Part shown: piece by piece, positions 11,211-24,100 of the stretch
Position numbering within the stretch: the first letter of the stretch is position 1
Layout: each line of letters begins with the position of its first letter
Assembly (NCBI GenBank): GCA_026936325.1
Contig: JAPTHN010000005.1
Coordinates: 55,357,514 to 55,421,513, forward strand
Reading direction: 5' to 3'
DNA from: Platynereis dumerilii
Lineage: Eukaryota > Annelida > Polychaeta > Phyllodocida > Nereididae
Length of the DNA: 64,000 nucleotides
Translations under genes and position numbers: made by a program
The notes under the pieces: model-generated
Told to the model about the DNA's origin: nothing
Database searches by the model: none
The model's input: only the letters and a program-made list of their open reading frames with translations

Positions 11211-11850
11211 GACCGCTCGGCGCAAATAGGAGCTTAGTGGAAAAATGTGATTTTGAGAAAAAGGCCCTTTTCTTTTGAACAGTTGCTTTCAGTTCTGGCT
11301 CGGTGGGTACTGCTCCAATTTGAATTATTTTTGGTAAATTTGTGAATATGGCCATTTTCTAGAACTATATGTAAAAATAATTATACTAATATGATTATTT
11401 TTCATGAAATAAGACCAATGCTCCTTCTTGCATAAAAGAAAGCATTATCAGTTGTGCAAAAAGGAGCATAGATGCACTAAGCTCCTTTTTGCGCCGACTG
11501 GTTTCTGTAGTTATTCGGAGCAAAAAGGAGCTTGGAACTGGTATCTTCAATATCATTGTTAAGTAAATTTCAGCGCCAAAAGGTGCATGGCAGAACTGCA
11601 TATGCTACTTTTTGCATTGGGTGAAATGGTGCGTGGCTGAACTAAGTCCCTGACTGTATTGGCTACATTTTCTAATGGCAGAGACAACAAAGTACAACAA
11701 AAATTGAAAAATAGTGTCATCCTGTACTTTGGCCTAATTTTTTTTTTCTAATATTCACAGACATAAATCTTAAGGTCTTGAACTTTCAGAAAATGCAATA
11801 ATTCAAAAAGGAACTTAGTGGCACTAAGTCCCTTTTTGCCCTCAGCGGTC
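11211..11850. mobile_element. 640-bp MITE with GACCGCT ends
   Basis: Ends are inverted copies: GACCGCTCGGCGCAAATAGG then AGCTTAGTG on the left; GACCGCTGAGGGCAAAAAGG then GACTTAGTG read inward from the right. The paralogous repeat at 18420-18480 runs straight through this point without the 640 bases, so it is an empty site. The interior repeats a GCTCCTTTTTGC-like word in both orientations (for example near 11290-11300, 11420, 11465, 11490, 11525, 11575). No transposase. Target duplication is not clear. Confidence 0.75.
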
Positions 11851-13604
11851 GATATTATTGTCACACTCAGAGGACAGAAATAATGTTTGGCTGATTGCCT
11901 TTCTCATGACTCTGAGTCGTCAGTTTGTATTTCTACTTTCCAATGATCAGTCGAGTTTTGCAGATTGAGCCATTCTGACAGTGTGTTAGTGGCTGGGATT
12001 CGCATTAAAACTTTAGATTGAATTCTCATTCCTGACGATCTAACCATAAAGAAAGAACCAGCCAGAAGTATATTAGTTCAGCGATCAAACGATACAACAC
12101 CAAGTGAAGTGTGTTCCTCTTTTCCATCGTTGTTCAGCTTACTTTCGTGCCTCATGGTGAAAATTACCCAGATACTGCAGCGAAAAAATACAAATATCTC
12201 TTACATATAAAATTACAAAAGAAAAGATAACAAATTGTCTGATGCATTAAAAAGTGTTGAATTTCAGAACCTCACTTCGCAAAGGGCTGAGGAAGTAAGG
12301 CAAAACAAGCCAGAGACAGGTGTAAGGAGGTGTGAGACTCACACGTGATGTCAAGGCATTTAAGGACGTCTATCTCCTCCTGCACATGACCCTGGACTGG
12401 AAATCTAAGAACTAGAGCTTATGTATAGGGACCTGACTGTCATTTCCCCTAACCCTCAAGCCTGCCTGCCATTTTTTGGGTATACAGTATAAACCAATGA
12501 TCAATAGGTAGAATTATGTGGATTTTCAAGGTGTCAGGTTACCATATTCTAAAATTGTCGATTGATTGTCGTGTGGGATTGCAAAGATTTGTTCATTGCT
12601 CCATTACAACACCGCATTTCTGTAAAAGCTGATGCAGCGCTAACAACTCGCCTTTCAAAAAAACATGCTTGTGTGCATGAATTCTGCCGGTGTACCCAGA
12701 ATAGCCGGGAAGCCCCATCTTTTTTTTGTGCATGGTATTTCTACATATTCACTGATGCATAGCAAGAGAAATACGAAAAATGGCATTCAATCTGCCTTCA
12801 AATAACATTCCTCGCTCAGTTTGGAGGGCTTCCTGGTTGTCCTGCCCCATTTTTTTACCCTTCCCGGAGTGTTCTGCACCTTGTCTCCAAACAGAATGCA
12901 GAAGGTGTCAGGAATGGAGCATCTGATGCTGAAGATATGCTGAAATGGCCAAATTTGCTTCCCCAACAATTTCTGGTCTTGTACTGGCCCTAGTGGACGG
13001 CCCCCATTATTAATTAATATTAAAAAAGAGGATTATATTTATAACCAAAGACCCAGTGTTATCAAAAAATGATTGTCCCACTGAAAACCAATCATAATGG
13101 CAGGGTAGCCCTACAGAAGATCATAATAAGATATATTTTAACTGCGGTAAAATTGTTGTTGTTTCATGTGACTGATCTCCTGCTACATAATTGGCCTGAC
13201 AATTTTGGTGCAGATTTTTGTTCATTAATAGTTAAGCAAGACACATATAACTTTAGAACGCCATGCAGAATGTCATTTTGATTTTTTTACCAAATTAAGA
13301 ATATAGCTTAATCTGTTTCGAAGCAGGCAATGCGGAGCCCAAGGCCTTTACAGGAAATGACTTTCACCTGCTCAATTACATTCCAATTTTGTTGGGTCTC
13401 TGTAACATGACCTTATTTCCATCATACTTAACTTATCTAAATATATGTGTATATATGTGTATATAAGAGACTGCAACCCAACTGTACTCCACCTCTCAAA
13501 CATACACTTAGATTGCATTCACCCAACTGCACTTTAAATGTCTCGTGATAAGTATTCTTACAATTTGAAACCAAAAATCACTTTGAATGTTGCAGTTCAA
13601 CTGG
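11851..13604. other. Continuation of unclassified repeat; no gene recognised
   Basis: 11865-11920 aligns to 18465-18530 and 13340-13600 aligns loosely to 17205-17380, so much of this stretch belongs to the same long duplicated unit. A minus-strand open frame at 12787-12969 looks mildly coding-like but I cannot assign it. A (TATATG/TG) tract lies at 13440-13465. Confidence 0.4.
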
Positions 13605-13800
13605 TACGAGGGGCGTTCAGAAAGTTTGAGGCTTTTTTTCATATGGATACTTATTTTCAATCTAGAACTATCAATTTTTCACAGGATAAAATTCAGCATA
13701 TTTGGAATGGATTTCCAAAATTTTGGGTAATTTGGACATTTTTAAGTCATTCTGTGGTTGCCATGGAAACTGAAAGTCCAGGTTCTTGGGGCAGGTAACA
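13605..13800 (+). mobile_element. Solitary end of a mariner-like element
   Basis: TACGAGGGGCGTTCAGAAAG then TTTGAGGC begins at a TA (13605-13606). This resembles, from memory, the terminal inverted repeat of mariner-family elements. The paralogous segment at 17380 lacks it. I could not find the opposite end, so the right border is unknown and the end given is arbitrary. Confidence 0.45.
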
Positions 13801-14639
13801 CTGAAACCAAGAATGCCAAGAAATTGTAACAATGAGAGACTTCTCTCGGTCACTTGTATTAGTGAGATTGACAATATTTGAAACAAGAAATATGGTATTA
13901 GCTTCTAAATATGCTTTCAAGCACAAGGAAGAATTAAATAAGCCTTTTACTATGAAGAATCATTATTCCAGTTTTTCACATGGAAGTTCTTTTCTTATTT
14001 TTAAACTTCTTGCAACTTGCTGTTACCTCAAATCAAATCAAGGTCCAAACAGACTACTGATATTTTTCCAATTAGGTTGTTTCTTCCAGGCATACATACT
14101 AATAGCCTTGGCAAATTAACGAGCAACAAACATAGCCATGTCTGCACATTCCTTGTTAACTTCACACTAATGATCTTGCTGCAGGAAAATGTCAGAGTAG
14201 TCACATTCTGTGTTAGAGAGATGTGTGATCTGATGCATATGAATGTAAATCCAGTGAAGCACTAAGAGCAGCATTTGAAATTACTTCATGTATCAGGTTT
14301 GGTAAGTAGCTATTTTAGGGTAGCAGAAATATCTTGTTCCATATCAATCGGAAAATCATTAGGGTAACAAATGTTCAATATAATTGAACAGATGTGATTT
14401 CCAATCTTGATATCATGTTTGTCCACTTCTTGTCTCAAGTTACCAGAAGAACTTACCTTGTCCTATTAGTCATGTAATGTCCCATATATACAGTTATCTT
14501 GTCATAAAAAAACATTTTCAATTCAACCCAACGTCGGCATGTTCAGTTGCTGACCTTTCTCATCTGCTGGCATGCACATACCAATTTGTTGTCAGAAAAT
14601 TTTACATTCCTTAGTCAAGCATTCTTCAGTTGTGTTGTC

Positions 14640-15165
14640 AGGCTGCCAATTGCCAAGTTGCCATTTCACATGGGTTGTTTGTGACTTGAATCATGTAAAA
14701 ATCATTCACCTCATTGTTACTACAGAGGATTTTAACCAATAACTCAACATTATGAGCAAATGATTGCCCATCTTCAAACCCATCCTCATGCCACTGCAGG
14801 CATCCAGCAGATTCCAAAAACATTTAATAACTGTGGTTTGCTAAGTGAAATGAGAAATACACGCAGTACTTATAAATTCTGGTATGCCTATAACAAGTCA
14901 GAGTCGATCTTTGAAAGCTGCACGATTATTCAATTATGTGTGATAATGTTAGGAACACTTCATATTGGGTAGCTCTCCAATTTTCTGAAAGCCTATGCTG
15001 CCAGTATCTGTTTCCTTTCTGTCTCTGATAGGAGTAATGCCATTATATTTAAGCGAGGGGCCAGTCTGGAATATAATTTTACCTTGAGTACATTTGGATA
15101 TATCAACAGGAAGTTCTGCAGTTATGGCGGCATGTGTTTGTCTTGTGATCAACAGTCTAATCAAA
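14640..15165 (-). other. Coding-like relic segments, unassigned
   Basis: Two minus-strand frames have protein-like composition: 14949-15164 (AAITAELPVDISKCTQGKII, LKYNGITPIRD, ETDTGSIGFQK) and 14638-14823 (CLQWHEDGFEDGQSFAHNVE). They lie upstream, on the same strand, of the inverted repeat copy at 15470-16330. They may be parts of one decayed element or gene. A short similar word (YNGI followed by P) appears in a minus-strand frame at 23053-23244. I do not recognise the family. Confidence 0.3.
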
Positions 15166-15469
15166 ACTGACTAAAAATATTTTTTTCTAAAGCAACATCT
15201 CCTGAAGTTCATAGATGTGGTAAAAACATATTTGTATTCTTATTGTTTACCATTTGAATTACAATAAACTCGAGCAAGCACGTCTTGTTTCAAACGCAAT
15301 AATCAATCAGGTAAAATTCACGCCTTAGTTAGCTCACAAAATTAGAATGCTTACCTTTGCAACTAAAATTGTCAAATCAAAAGAGCAAATCACATTGAAT
15401 TACATTTTGCCTTCATGTTGATTACCTTTCAGTCTGAGATCTTGCCAAGTGCTATTTTGATTGAGTTTT

Positions 15470-15740
15470 GATGACTATGGCTAGCGCTAACATGATAAGT
15501 ATTTTAGACCCAGCCACTTTTGCCTGATCTGAGAGAGTTGTGTCCATTAATCCAAGTCTCATAATACCGTTGAGGAAACTGTTTTTGGGTATATTTTTGT
15601 CAGCAAGTTCTTTCCAACTAAATTGGTTCATATAAGATGCTTAACCAGTATATTAAGTCCTCAATTAATCTTCTTAGGCACAAATAAAATATAGTTTCTT
15701 ATGGCTATCTCATAGATGTTATGAGTGCTTGTTGTTGCAA
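15470..15740 (-). repeat. Inverted copy of the segment at 20848-21100
   Basis: Read on the minus strand it gives words such as TNLVGKNLLTK, NSF, IM, LGL-D and LSDQAKVAGSKIL, matching AKHLIGTNLVGDNLLTKK, FPNSIMWLGFIDTSLSDQAE and ARPKIL at 20940-21130. The two copies are diverged by perhaps 20-25 percent and both are now broken. The shared amino-acid words imply an ancestral coding frame. Confidence 0.6.
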
Positions 15741-15895
15741 TCACTAGCTTTGTGATCATGGGTTGGAACCTCACTCTTGTAACTAAACATGGTCATCAGA
15801 GTCCTTGGGACATTAAATAGAAATGAGTTGCATCTCATGACCTCTGCTGGGACAGAAAAGTACCTGGGCATCTCTGAAATTGAATGAATAGACCA
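15690..15895 (+). repeat. Possible tRNA-derived SINE
   Basis: The stretch TGGCTATCTCATAG...GTTGCAATCACTAG...GGGTTGGAACCTC resembles a decayed tRNA head with A and B boxes. A body and a TTGAATGAATAGA tail follow near 15885. Part of the head is shared with the diverged repeat copy at 20840, so the true borders are uncertain. Confidence 0.35.
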
Positions 15896-16009
15896 AATGC
15901 CTAACTCCCAGTCTCTTCATCTCATTATCTTATGATGTTCATCAACGTACCAATTTTAGAACTGAAATTCTGACACCTTGAAAATCCAAATTATTCCAGC
16001 ATTTTGATC

Positions 16010-16330
16010 ATGAGTGTATGTGATTTTGTGTTAAATTGCTTTTTGGAAAAAGAGTGTAATGGAAATATACATCAAATGGATTTTCTAAAGAATGAGGAAT
16101 GTGAATAAAAGCAACTGGGTAAATTGCACAAGTTGTCCATTTTAGCTTGGTTTCCTTTTTCTGCAAGAGTGTGGTAAACGATGGGTACAAATGATTTAAC
16201 AATCTCAAACTTCCCAACTTTCATGTTGTGTTGTATGTCAAACATTTTTCTTTTTTTCAAAGGGAGAAAATTTGGTTTTTGAATGTTCTTTATACTGATG
16301 TTGGTTTGAAGTTGGAACATCAACAATTTA
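16010..16330 (-). repeat. Repeat segment with coding-like relic, copy 2 (inverted)
   Basis: The minus strand reads FEIVKSFVPIVYHTLAEKGN, KMDN, then in another frame FDVYFHYTLFPKSNLTQNHI. It corresponds to 8900-9170 on the plus strand, and its end to 17440-17520. Frames have shifted, so the copy is broken. Protein family unknown. Confidence 0.5.
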
Positions 16331-17289
16331 TGTACCTACATATAGTACCTACATGAAAAAAGTAACATTGAAAATCAATGGTGAGAAAATGATGAATGTG
16401 CTCTATATTATAGGCACTCTCAATCCTTTTTGAAAGAGAAAACAACTGTTGAACCAAAAACAGCTTCTTCAACATCAAGTGTATTTGCAATTACCTGTCT
16501 ATTTAACACATACTATACATGTTCAATACTAGACTTACATAACAATGAGCAGTTTCATAGATGGTCAGAATTAGAGCTAATGTTCAATTTAAAAGGAATT
16601 TAGATTGATTTCCAGATACGACGATATGCAACCCTCAGGTAGTTTTCTTTTTAACCTGGCTTTATTTTGTTAATTAAATGCAGTTCACATACAAACAGAC
16701 TAATAAGCTGGAATGCTAAGTGGCTAGTAAGGACAAGAGACCCATCGGCTACCGTTTACACAGTATGGGAATGTTTGATCTCATGACAAGAAACAAGTTG
16801 GGTATCTTAAACGAGTGCATTGAGTGCATCAAGTCAGACACGCAAGTATCCAGTGAGTGAAGAGCCCCTTTTAGCCACATGAAAGACTTGCTCACTTTGT
16901 CAAAAAGGATCAGCAATGTGTTGTGTCATTAGCCACTTAGTGAAACATGCACCACTCCCAGGTTTGTGTGGACAAGGAAAGGTCTTTTCCATTTGACAAA
17001 ATGTTAAACATTTTGTTTTCAAGTGATGTGATGATAACACAATATAGTGAAAAGTGGTACCGAGATTTACGTCTCACATCAAATCTTCTTTAACTGCAAA
17101 ATGTGGACAGAACGTTTTTCATTAAAAGTAATTTTGGTCTTACCTTGGCAGATAAAAAAATACAGCAGAAGTCAGTCTGTTTTCTATCAACCTGTGGCTG
17201 TTTCAATCTTGTTGAGTCTCTGTACAATTTCCTCTTTTCCAGTATGCTCCACTTCGCACAAATGCCTATACCGGCCAACATGAACTGAA
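16331..17289. other. Unclassified AT-rich DNA with a weak coding-like patch
   Basis: Around 16860-16990 a plus-strand frame reads SHMKDLLTLSKRISNVLCH and TTPRFVWTRKGLF with stops between, which may be a transposase relic, but this is not assignable. 17205-17289 aligns loosely with 13390-13470. Confidence 0.3.
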
Positions 17290-19149
17290 TTTGCCAAACT
17301 GAACCTGAAATGACTCATGATAAGTGTTCCCATAATTTGACAGCCACAATTATGTTGAATATTGCAGTGTAGCTGTTACTCCTTGGATTAAGAATAATTT
17401 TGTTTTAGAAAAATACTTATTACTAATTAAAAATACCTGGCTGATCCATTTGATGTATATTTCCATTACACTCTTTTTCCAAAAAGCAATTGAATACAAA
17501 AGCTTAATAATGTGAGATCAAAGGAAAAATAGACAAATATGCAAAAAGTTACATTGAAAAAGGGGATCTTACAGCTCTTGGAGAAGTAGAATGTGTACAA
17601 ACATGACTGTGTTTCTGAACAGTGAATCTGTTGTGTCTTACTCTCAATATCCCACAAAATCAGAGAAATATAAATCATTTTGCAACTATCCATTTCAAAA
17701 TGTCAGACCCCATAACACACTGTAATTTGTTTTCCATGCAATCATACAACTGCCTATGTTCCCATGGCCAACATCAGTTTGCCGAAATATACTTTTCAAA
17801 GGCCGGAATTGATGAAAACAGAGGCTTGATATTTGGTGTATGACAATGCATTGAATCGATCTGAAAGGTGTAGTTACGCCCATGAAATCTTGAATGATGT
17901 ATCATTTTGAAGTCATTCACCTCACTCATAATACCTCTGAGAAATGGATCAAACGGCAAGTACAGTGAATTGAGTTAAACAAGGAAGTATCCCCAAATTA
18001 CATATCATCTCCTTGTGAAGTAGACTGTTGAAAAGTATACCATTATTTGACTGGCCCCATGCTCTCAAGTATTTTTGCACAGTCAACTAACTCAACGAAC
18101 TGATAGCTTGTGTTTTGCTCATGGCTTTAGCACTTCTGGGTAGAGGGCAAAACAAACAAATACGTTGACAGAGTTGCACCTAGTTGTTTTGTACAAATGA
18201 CAGAAAATTGTCAAGAAATGTGAAATAAGAGTTTGTAAATATGATCTGTTTTGCTACCATCTGCAAAGCCTTCAGGGGCTTCCACTTGTTTTGAAAGAAC
18301 TTAGGAAGAATGAGAGCAATTTTCAAAAGGAAAGTCTTTTATAATTCCATGAAGATGTTGATTTGATTTACGCCTTTGAAGAAATCAATTTACAACTTGT
18401 ATTTTCCTAGAATACATTGTCTATTGAATTACTAAAAAGGAATAATCTACATATGAATAATTTTCTCGTAATGTTATTGTCACAGTCACACAATAGGAGG
18501 ACAGAGATAAAGCTTGGCAAAACTCTTCACCCACAACCGCGATTTGGGCTAGTTAGTTTTCAATTCCATTTCACCTGTGAATCTCCAAAGACAGTTATCA
18601 CTTAGGCCAAGGTGTTTATGTCGAGAAGCTACAGATTTTAACATTCTTGACAATAATTGATAAGTTTGCTCATGGTTTTTGGCTTTTCCTTGAGTAGCGC
18701 ACGCATGTTTACAATATCGTTGTGTTCTTAAACTGTGATTCTGAACCTATACATCATTATGGCATATGTCATACATGTACTCCATGACACACCATAATTT
18801 GTCTTCCAGTTCCAATCTGTAACACAACAGACTGCCTTTTTTCCCCATGGCCAACATCAATCTTCAGAAGTATATACTCAATGACTTGGATTGGATGAAA
18901 ACAATAGATTCATATTTCTGTTGATAACAATGCCGCCAACCGATCTATAAACTTTCTATTCCATAAGGTATATGACCTAAAACATTTCATTCTGAAGTAA
19001 CAAAAATTAATGACCCTAGATGAAGTACAGTGATGGGTGAGTGCATGTACTATTTTCAGCTCATTCAACTAAGCCATGGATAACAAAACTCTAGCCTGTT
19101 TATTTATTAGTTGACACATCTGTCAGCCATGCTTTTCAGTTATCGATTA
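17290..19149 (+). repeat. Second copy of the long unclassified repeat, left part
   Basis: Collinear with 9140-10760. Shared anchors are ATTCTGTAATTGTGTCTTAC-like text (9285, 17620), TATGACAATGCATTGAATCG (9499, 17839), GACAGATAATTTTCAAGAAA-like text (9988, 18200) and CATGGCCAACATCA (18847). Identity is roughly 80-85 percent by eye. Copy is continuous with 20410-21130 once the insertion at 19150-20409 is set aside. Confidence 0.65.
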
Positions 19150-19711
19150 AAGGCACACACTCGTCGAAATCCTACTTTAAATTAATATATGTTCCCATGA
19201 AAGAATCAGGTGATGCGAGTACATTCAGCTAACATTTACAAGAATTGGTTTTCACCGTAGATGGGGAAAAATTTATGAAATTGGCATTTCAGACCAGTTT
19301 TGTGGTCCTTCAGCATGTTCAGTCAGCTGTGCACTGACGTAAGGCTGGGTGTCCCCCCCCCCCCTCAACTTAGATGTACAATGAGACAGCCACACATTTG
19401 CCATTTTGACCACCAAACAACACTGTGATATACTGAATTGGAATATCAGATTCTGTTATAAAGGTGGCAAAATTAATTTGAGGCAAACTGAAACTGTGAA
19501 AAATGTTTCAGAAGAGTGCCATCAACATAACTGTCAATCATTATTTTGCCTTGTGAGCTGATTGGCTGGTTATGGGTTGGGTGGGGTGAGTTAATTGGTC
19601 AGTGGTCAATTTGCTCCATATGTGACAAGTCCAGATCGCATTTTCTGACTGAAATGTTATTCAGCTTCCAGATAGACACATGTAGATAGACAGACAGACA
19701 GAGAAATACAG

Positions 19712-19774
<63 letters not shown>

Positions 19775-19804
19775 CAGATGGATAGATGGATAGATGGATA
19801 GATG

Positions 19805-19865
<61 letters not shown>

Positions 19866-20409
19866 TACACGTACTGTAAAGGAGATCGTTTTTTGCAATA
19901 GATGATTGAAATCTCAGTTAGAATGGTTTTTTTTAGTTTTTAATCTATCATGAAAATATATAATTATGCCCTTTATCATTTTCTTTTTTCGACTTGAGCT
20001 TGTTAATTTTGTCCAAGACAGTCACTGTTCATTTTACACTCAACATGTCATTTTGGATACAAACTGAATGATTGAAATGACGGTCACAATTCATCACAGT
20101 TTTACATGTGTTTTGATTGTTAGGAGGTGTCATTTCTAAAATATTTTACAGTTATGCTTATCACCTCCAGAGCTTATAAAAAGCCACGTGTATTTGTTTA
20201 CTTAAAACCCAGTCTCATGTCATTGGAACACTTGTCTTCCAAGAGGGGTCGCTTTTTACTGTGCCAAAATAAAGGCCAAAATCGAAAACTAAAAGTTAGT
20301 TTTTAATGGCTTTATTTTGGAACAAATTCGAAAGGACCAGCATTGAGTTTCTATGAATCGAATGCTTGAGGCTCTCAACTGATAAAAAAAATGCACTATT
20401 GTGGCCCTT
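19150..20409. mobile_element. 1.26-kb insertion with AAAGG/CCTTT ends
   Basis: The collinear copy at 10725-10740 runs on without this block. The block is bounded by ATTAAAGG (19146-19153) and CCTTTAAT (20406-20413), perfect inverted 8-mers that also place TTAA (or TA) on both sides as a possible target duplication. It carries a C-tract near 19351-19363, the GATA satellite, and an imperfect hairpin at about 20262-20322 (CCAAAATAAAGGCC...GGCTTTATTTTGG). No coding frame. It could be one element or several stacked insertions. Confidence 0.5.
19684..19865. repeat. (GATA)n microsatellite, about 180 bp
   Basis: Long GATA array, preceded by GACA units and broken in the middle (19770-19808) by GATGGATA variants. 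Tyr/Ile/Ser-rich minus-strand frames here are only translations of the repeat. Confidence 0.95.
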
Positions 20410-21131
20410 TAATACCAAGGCAGTTTATTTCATAAATGCTGGCCTTTCATTAAGAAAAGAATCTTCTCACATAATACACCACAAAAATAGCAGAGCAGGC
20501 AAATAAATTCAACACTAGTTTCCAATTAACTTTTTTAACTTCATAGAGGTTGATGGAATCGAGTTATTTTAATACAGCAGCACTCAGTAACAGTGCTATT
20601 TGCTAATTATTCAAAATTTTCAAAAAACAAGAAGAAAGGGCTGGAAATCTGATCTGTTTTGAGACCATCTGCAAAGCCTTCAGGGGCTTCCACTTGTTTT
20701 GAAAGAGCTTAGCCAAACCGAAAAGTCTGTTATGGTTCCATGAAGATGTTGATTTGATTTACGCCTTTAAATAAATGCATTTATATATACATGTAACTAG
20801 TAGCTTCCCGGAATACACACATGATCTTAAAGCTACATATGTAGTGATTGCACCAACAAGCTCTCATAACATGAATGCAATAGTCAAAAGAAACTATATA
20901 GTATTTGAGCCTAAGAAGATTGATTGAGGTCTTAATATATTGGCTAAGCATCTTATAGGAACCAATTTAGTTGGAGACAACTTGCTGACAAAAAAAGTCT
21001 GCAAAAACAGTTTCCCCAACAGTATTATGTGGCTTGGATTCATTGACACAAGCCTCTCAGATCAAGCAGAAGTGGCTCGGCCTAAGATTCTTTTCATGTC
21101 AACGGTGACCACAGTCATCAAAAGACATTAA
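20410..21131 (+). repeat. Second copy of the long unclassified repeat, right part
   Basis: 20415-20820 aligns to 10740-11155, and 20848-21100 is the plus-strand partner of the inverted segment at 15470-15740. The frame at 20940-21128 reads AKHLIGTNLVGDNLLTKK and LSDQAEVARPKILFMS. This is a coding-like relic without an assignable family. Confidence 0.55.
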
Positions 21132-24100
21132 GAAAGCACTCGGTAGGATATCCTACTGAAAGGTCATTGACCTAAAGGGCAAACACAATACAATGTGACT
21201 GACTATGTTAGTTTAAAGGAAAGTTACCAAACTTTTTTTTTGTATTTCCAGCTGAATTGTGCTGTGGCCGCTATGGGTGTTTCATTGGCAATTTAACTTT
21301 TATGTCCGAGGTTAAAACTCGCAATGATACTTTTATCATTGGAACAGCTGGCATCTGACTGACAGTCGGGCATGTCAGAACCCTCAAAGTCAGTGTTGAA
21401 AATAGTACTATGGCTAATATGGCGAGTTAAAATAAATATAGATCTTTCTGTAGCGTATCATTGAGTCTATCATAGAAAATGAAAATTTTCTCTATGTAAA
21501 TGTTGCAGATTTATATAAACCTGGGAGGTACTCTTCCGGCAAGCCATGCAGTTTTATATACAATATACCGCAATATTAGTAGGAGCTTATTGACATTAGC
21601 TGTCACAACTAAGTTGTCTTGGTGAATAGGATGACCCTCCCTAAGAACCTTTTCCTGTCAGGGATGATGTGGGCAATCGAGGCAGTTTACTCAGGGCAAA
21701 CACTCCATTGCAGGACTGCAAGACCAGAAGCCTGCCTAAATGACATAAAGCACATAAAGCAATATATTTGCCAGTTGTAAACAGTTGCAGAAGTTTTCCT
21801 GAGTAATTTACTTAGCTATAATCCATCTCACATTTTCTGCATAGACAATATTAGAAATGTTCTTAATATAATCTTATTCCCTTGATGTTGTACTTGAATA
21901 TGACCATCTCAAATAGTGATAATTGAAATTCGACTGCTCTTCAGAGGAGAACCAAGAATTTATTAAAGCTGTTTTTAAACTGTGATGCGTCTTAAAAATC
22001 TGAGAAGCTACCAGCACAAAAAGATCTAAATTCATTCAAACAAACATAAACTGTACTCATACACTTGAACATCTCTAGCAGATCAAACAGAAAATTAAAA
22101 AATAAAGTTTTGAGTGATGGGATATCTAGCCAAACATATTAGCAGTTGCCCAGCAGTTAAATTAGTGCAAAATTAAAGGTATACCGAATCTGCAAAATCT
22201 TGCTTACCCAATTCAAAAGCGGCTACAATACTTTGGCTACTGTTGGCCTACTAATTATTTCTGAATGCCGTGAATTTTACATCATACGGCAGTTTAAAGA
22301 AAGAGAAAAACTCCAGCGAATATTTGGCATAATAAGAGTGTGCAGTGTTTGCTACTGATAACAGAATGATTCATCGTTATTTCCATATTTAAGGTCAAAA
22401 AATTTAATACTGGGGTGTTTTAATAGCTTTCAATTCTGATCAAGACAAACCAACTGTATAAGCCAACAATATAAAGCAGTTTGGTGGCTGAACATATCAT
22501 TTCAGGCATGCTTTGTTGAAGATTTTTGATTGCATGGGTTCAAAACACAAAATTTTTCAAGTGGATCTTCCAGAGCAAAATGCCGGATTTATGTAAATCA
22601 GAAAAGATAATGAATTTTTGGTCTCCAGCATCAGATTCTGTGCTGGACAAGTAAAATATCTCGACATGATGGGGTGAATATGTATCTAGAGGACCCCCAC
22701 TCCCCCAGCTTATCAATCAAGCCTCGGAGCACCAAAAAATTGCATTGATCAACTGTATTGTGATATTCTAACCAGATTAAGCCAAGAGAGGCATTGGTAT
22801 TCGAGTTTATCCTCCAGCTCAAAATCCGAGACCTGGGGCCCCATTCATCAGACCACATAATTTAAAATATTGTTTTCATGGGCAATAGTAGAGAGAGATG
22901 TCTGTAGCACCACAACATTTTAATAGCTTGTTGAGCCCTGAAATTTGGGTAAACTTGAGAAAAACAAGATGCACCTGAAAAAAGGGACGTACACTGTCTT
23001 TACATCTAGAACATGAAATGGAATTCATAAATGAAAAAAGGCTTTTAGTAAGTCAATTTAGATATACATGGCTTGGTTGTGTCCCAAATTCAAACTTATA
23101 GAAGCAATGGTTAGGAGAAATTATACCATTATAATTCACAGCTATTGCTGGTGCAATTTTTTTGCCGCTCCCCGTATCAAGGTCTCCAAAGCTTCCCTCA
23201 AACTCACCGTTTTTGGATTTGGCACAATAAAGATGCTTCAACATCAGATTCAGGCTTGCTAATGTAAGATCCTTTTATTGGATGCCAGTCAGAACTTTTC
23301 TTTGCAATTACTGAAAAATATCATTTAAAATATGAAAAATAACATTAGAAGCAACAAGAACTTCATATTTGATGTGTCTATAATATTTCTATAGCTTTCA
23401 TTTTCAGCAGTTTTAGTTAAAATGAAACAATTTTCATGAAAGGAAAATTTTAGGAGAGACACGAGTAGCTTGTGTCATGAGATATGTTGTGCCGCCAGAT
23501 GAAGAAGCAAAATTAGGAAGCAAGTACATCAGTTGAGTTCCCCCCACATCCTCACTTGTGTTTTAGTGAACCCTGCGGCAAAATTATTTTAAGTACACCA
23601 TGACAACAACTGCCAAATATAATACTGTAAAAAAATATATATTTCAAACATTAAATTTTCTGATTGAGAAGTTGCCGTACTGAGCACAGACATGAATAGT
23701 TTGTCACTGTTGCATAGCATTGATGATAGGGCAGATGATGTCATTGTGACCGATAGAAGCTTTGATAAATATCTATTAATTTCTATTGCCAACAGGTTAA
23801 ACTTGAAGTGAAGCAACTTTGCTGCTTTGTGCCTATGTCACGTGACTTCTTGGAATTTTGATGAGGCAAGTTTATATGCGCTGGACTCCAAACCTGCTGA
23901 AATAAGCTGAACCATCCTCTCCCGCCTGGAAAGACCCTCCCGATCGTTTCTGTGAAATTAGGCATTTTAAGGGATGTGGTGGTATAACTTAAATGTATAA
24001 GACATTCATTCCACATTCTGAATATTTCATAATTCTTGTGCCAAATCTTAAAATTATATTTAGTGCACATGTCGTTACAGTTTGACGTTATAAGCCTATT

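Noticed and set aside
19599-19898. 99-codon minus-strand frame rich in Tyr, Ile, Ser and Leu
   Set aside because: It is the translation of the GATA microsatellite.
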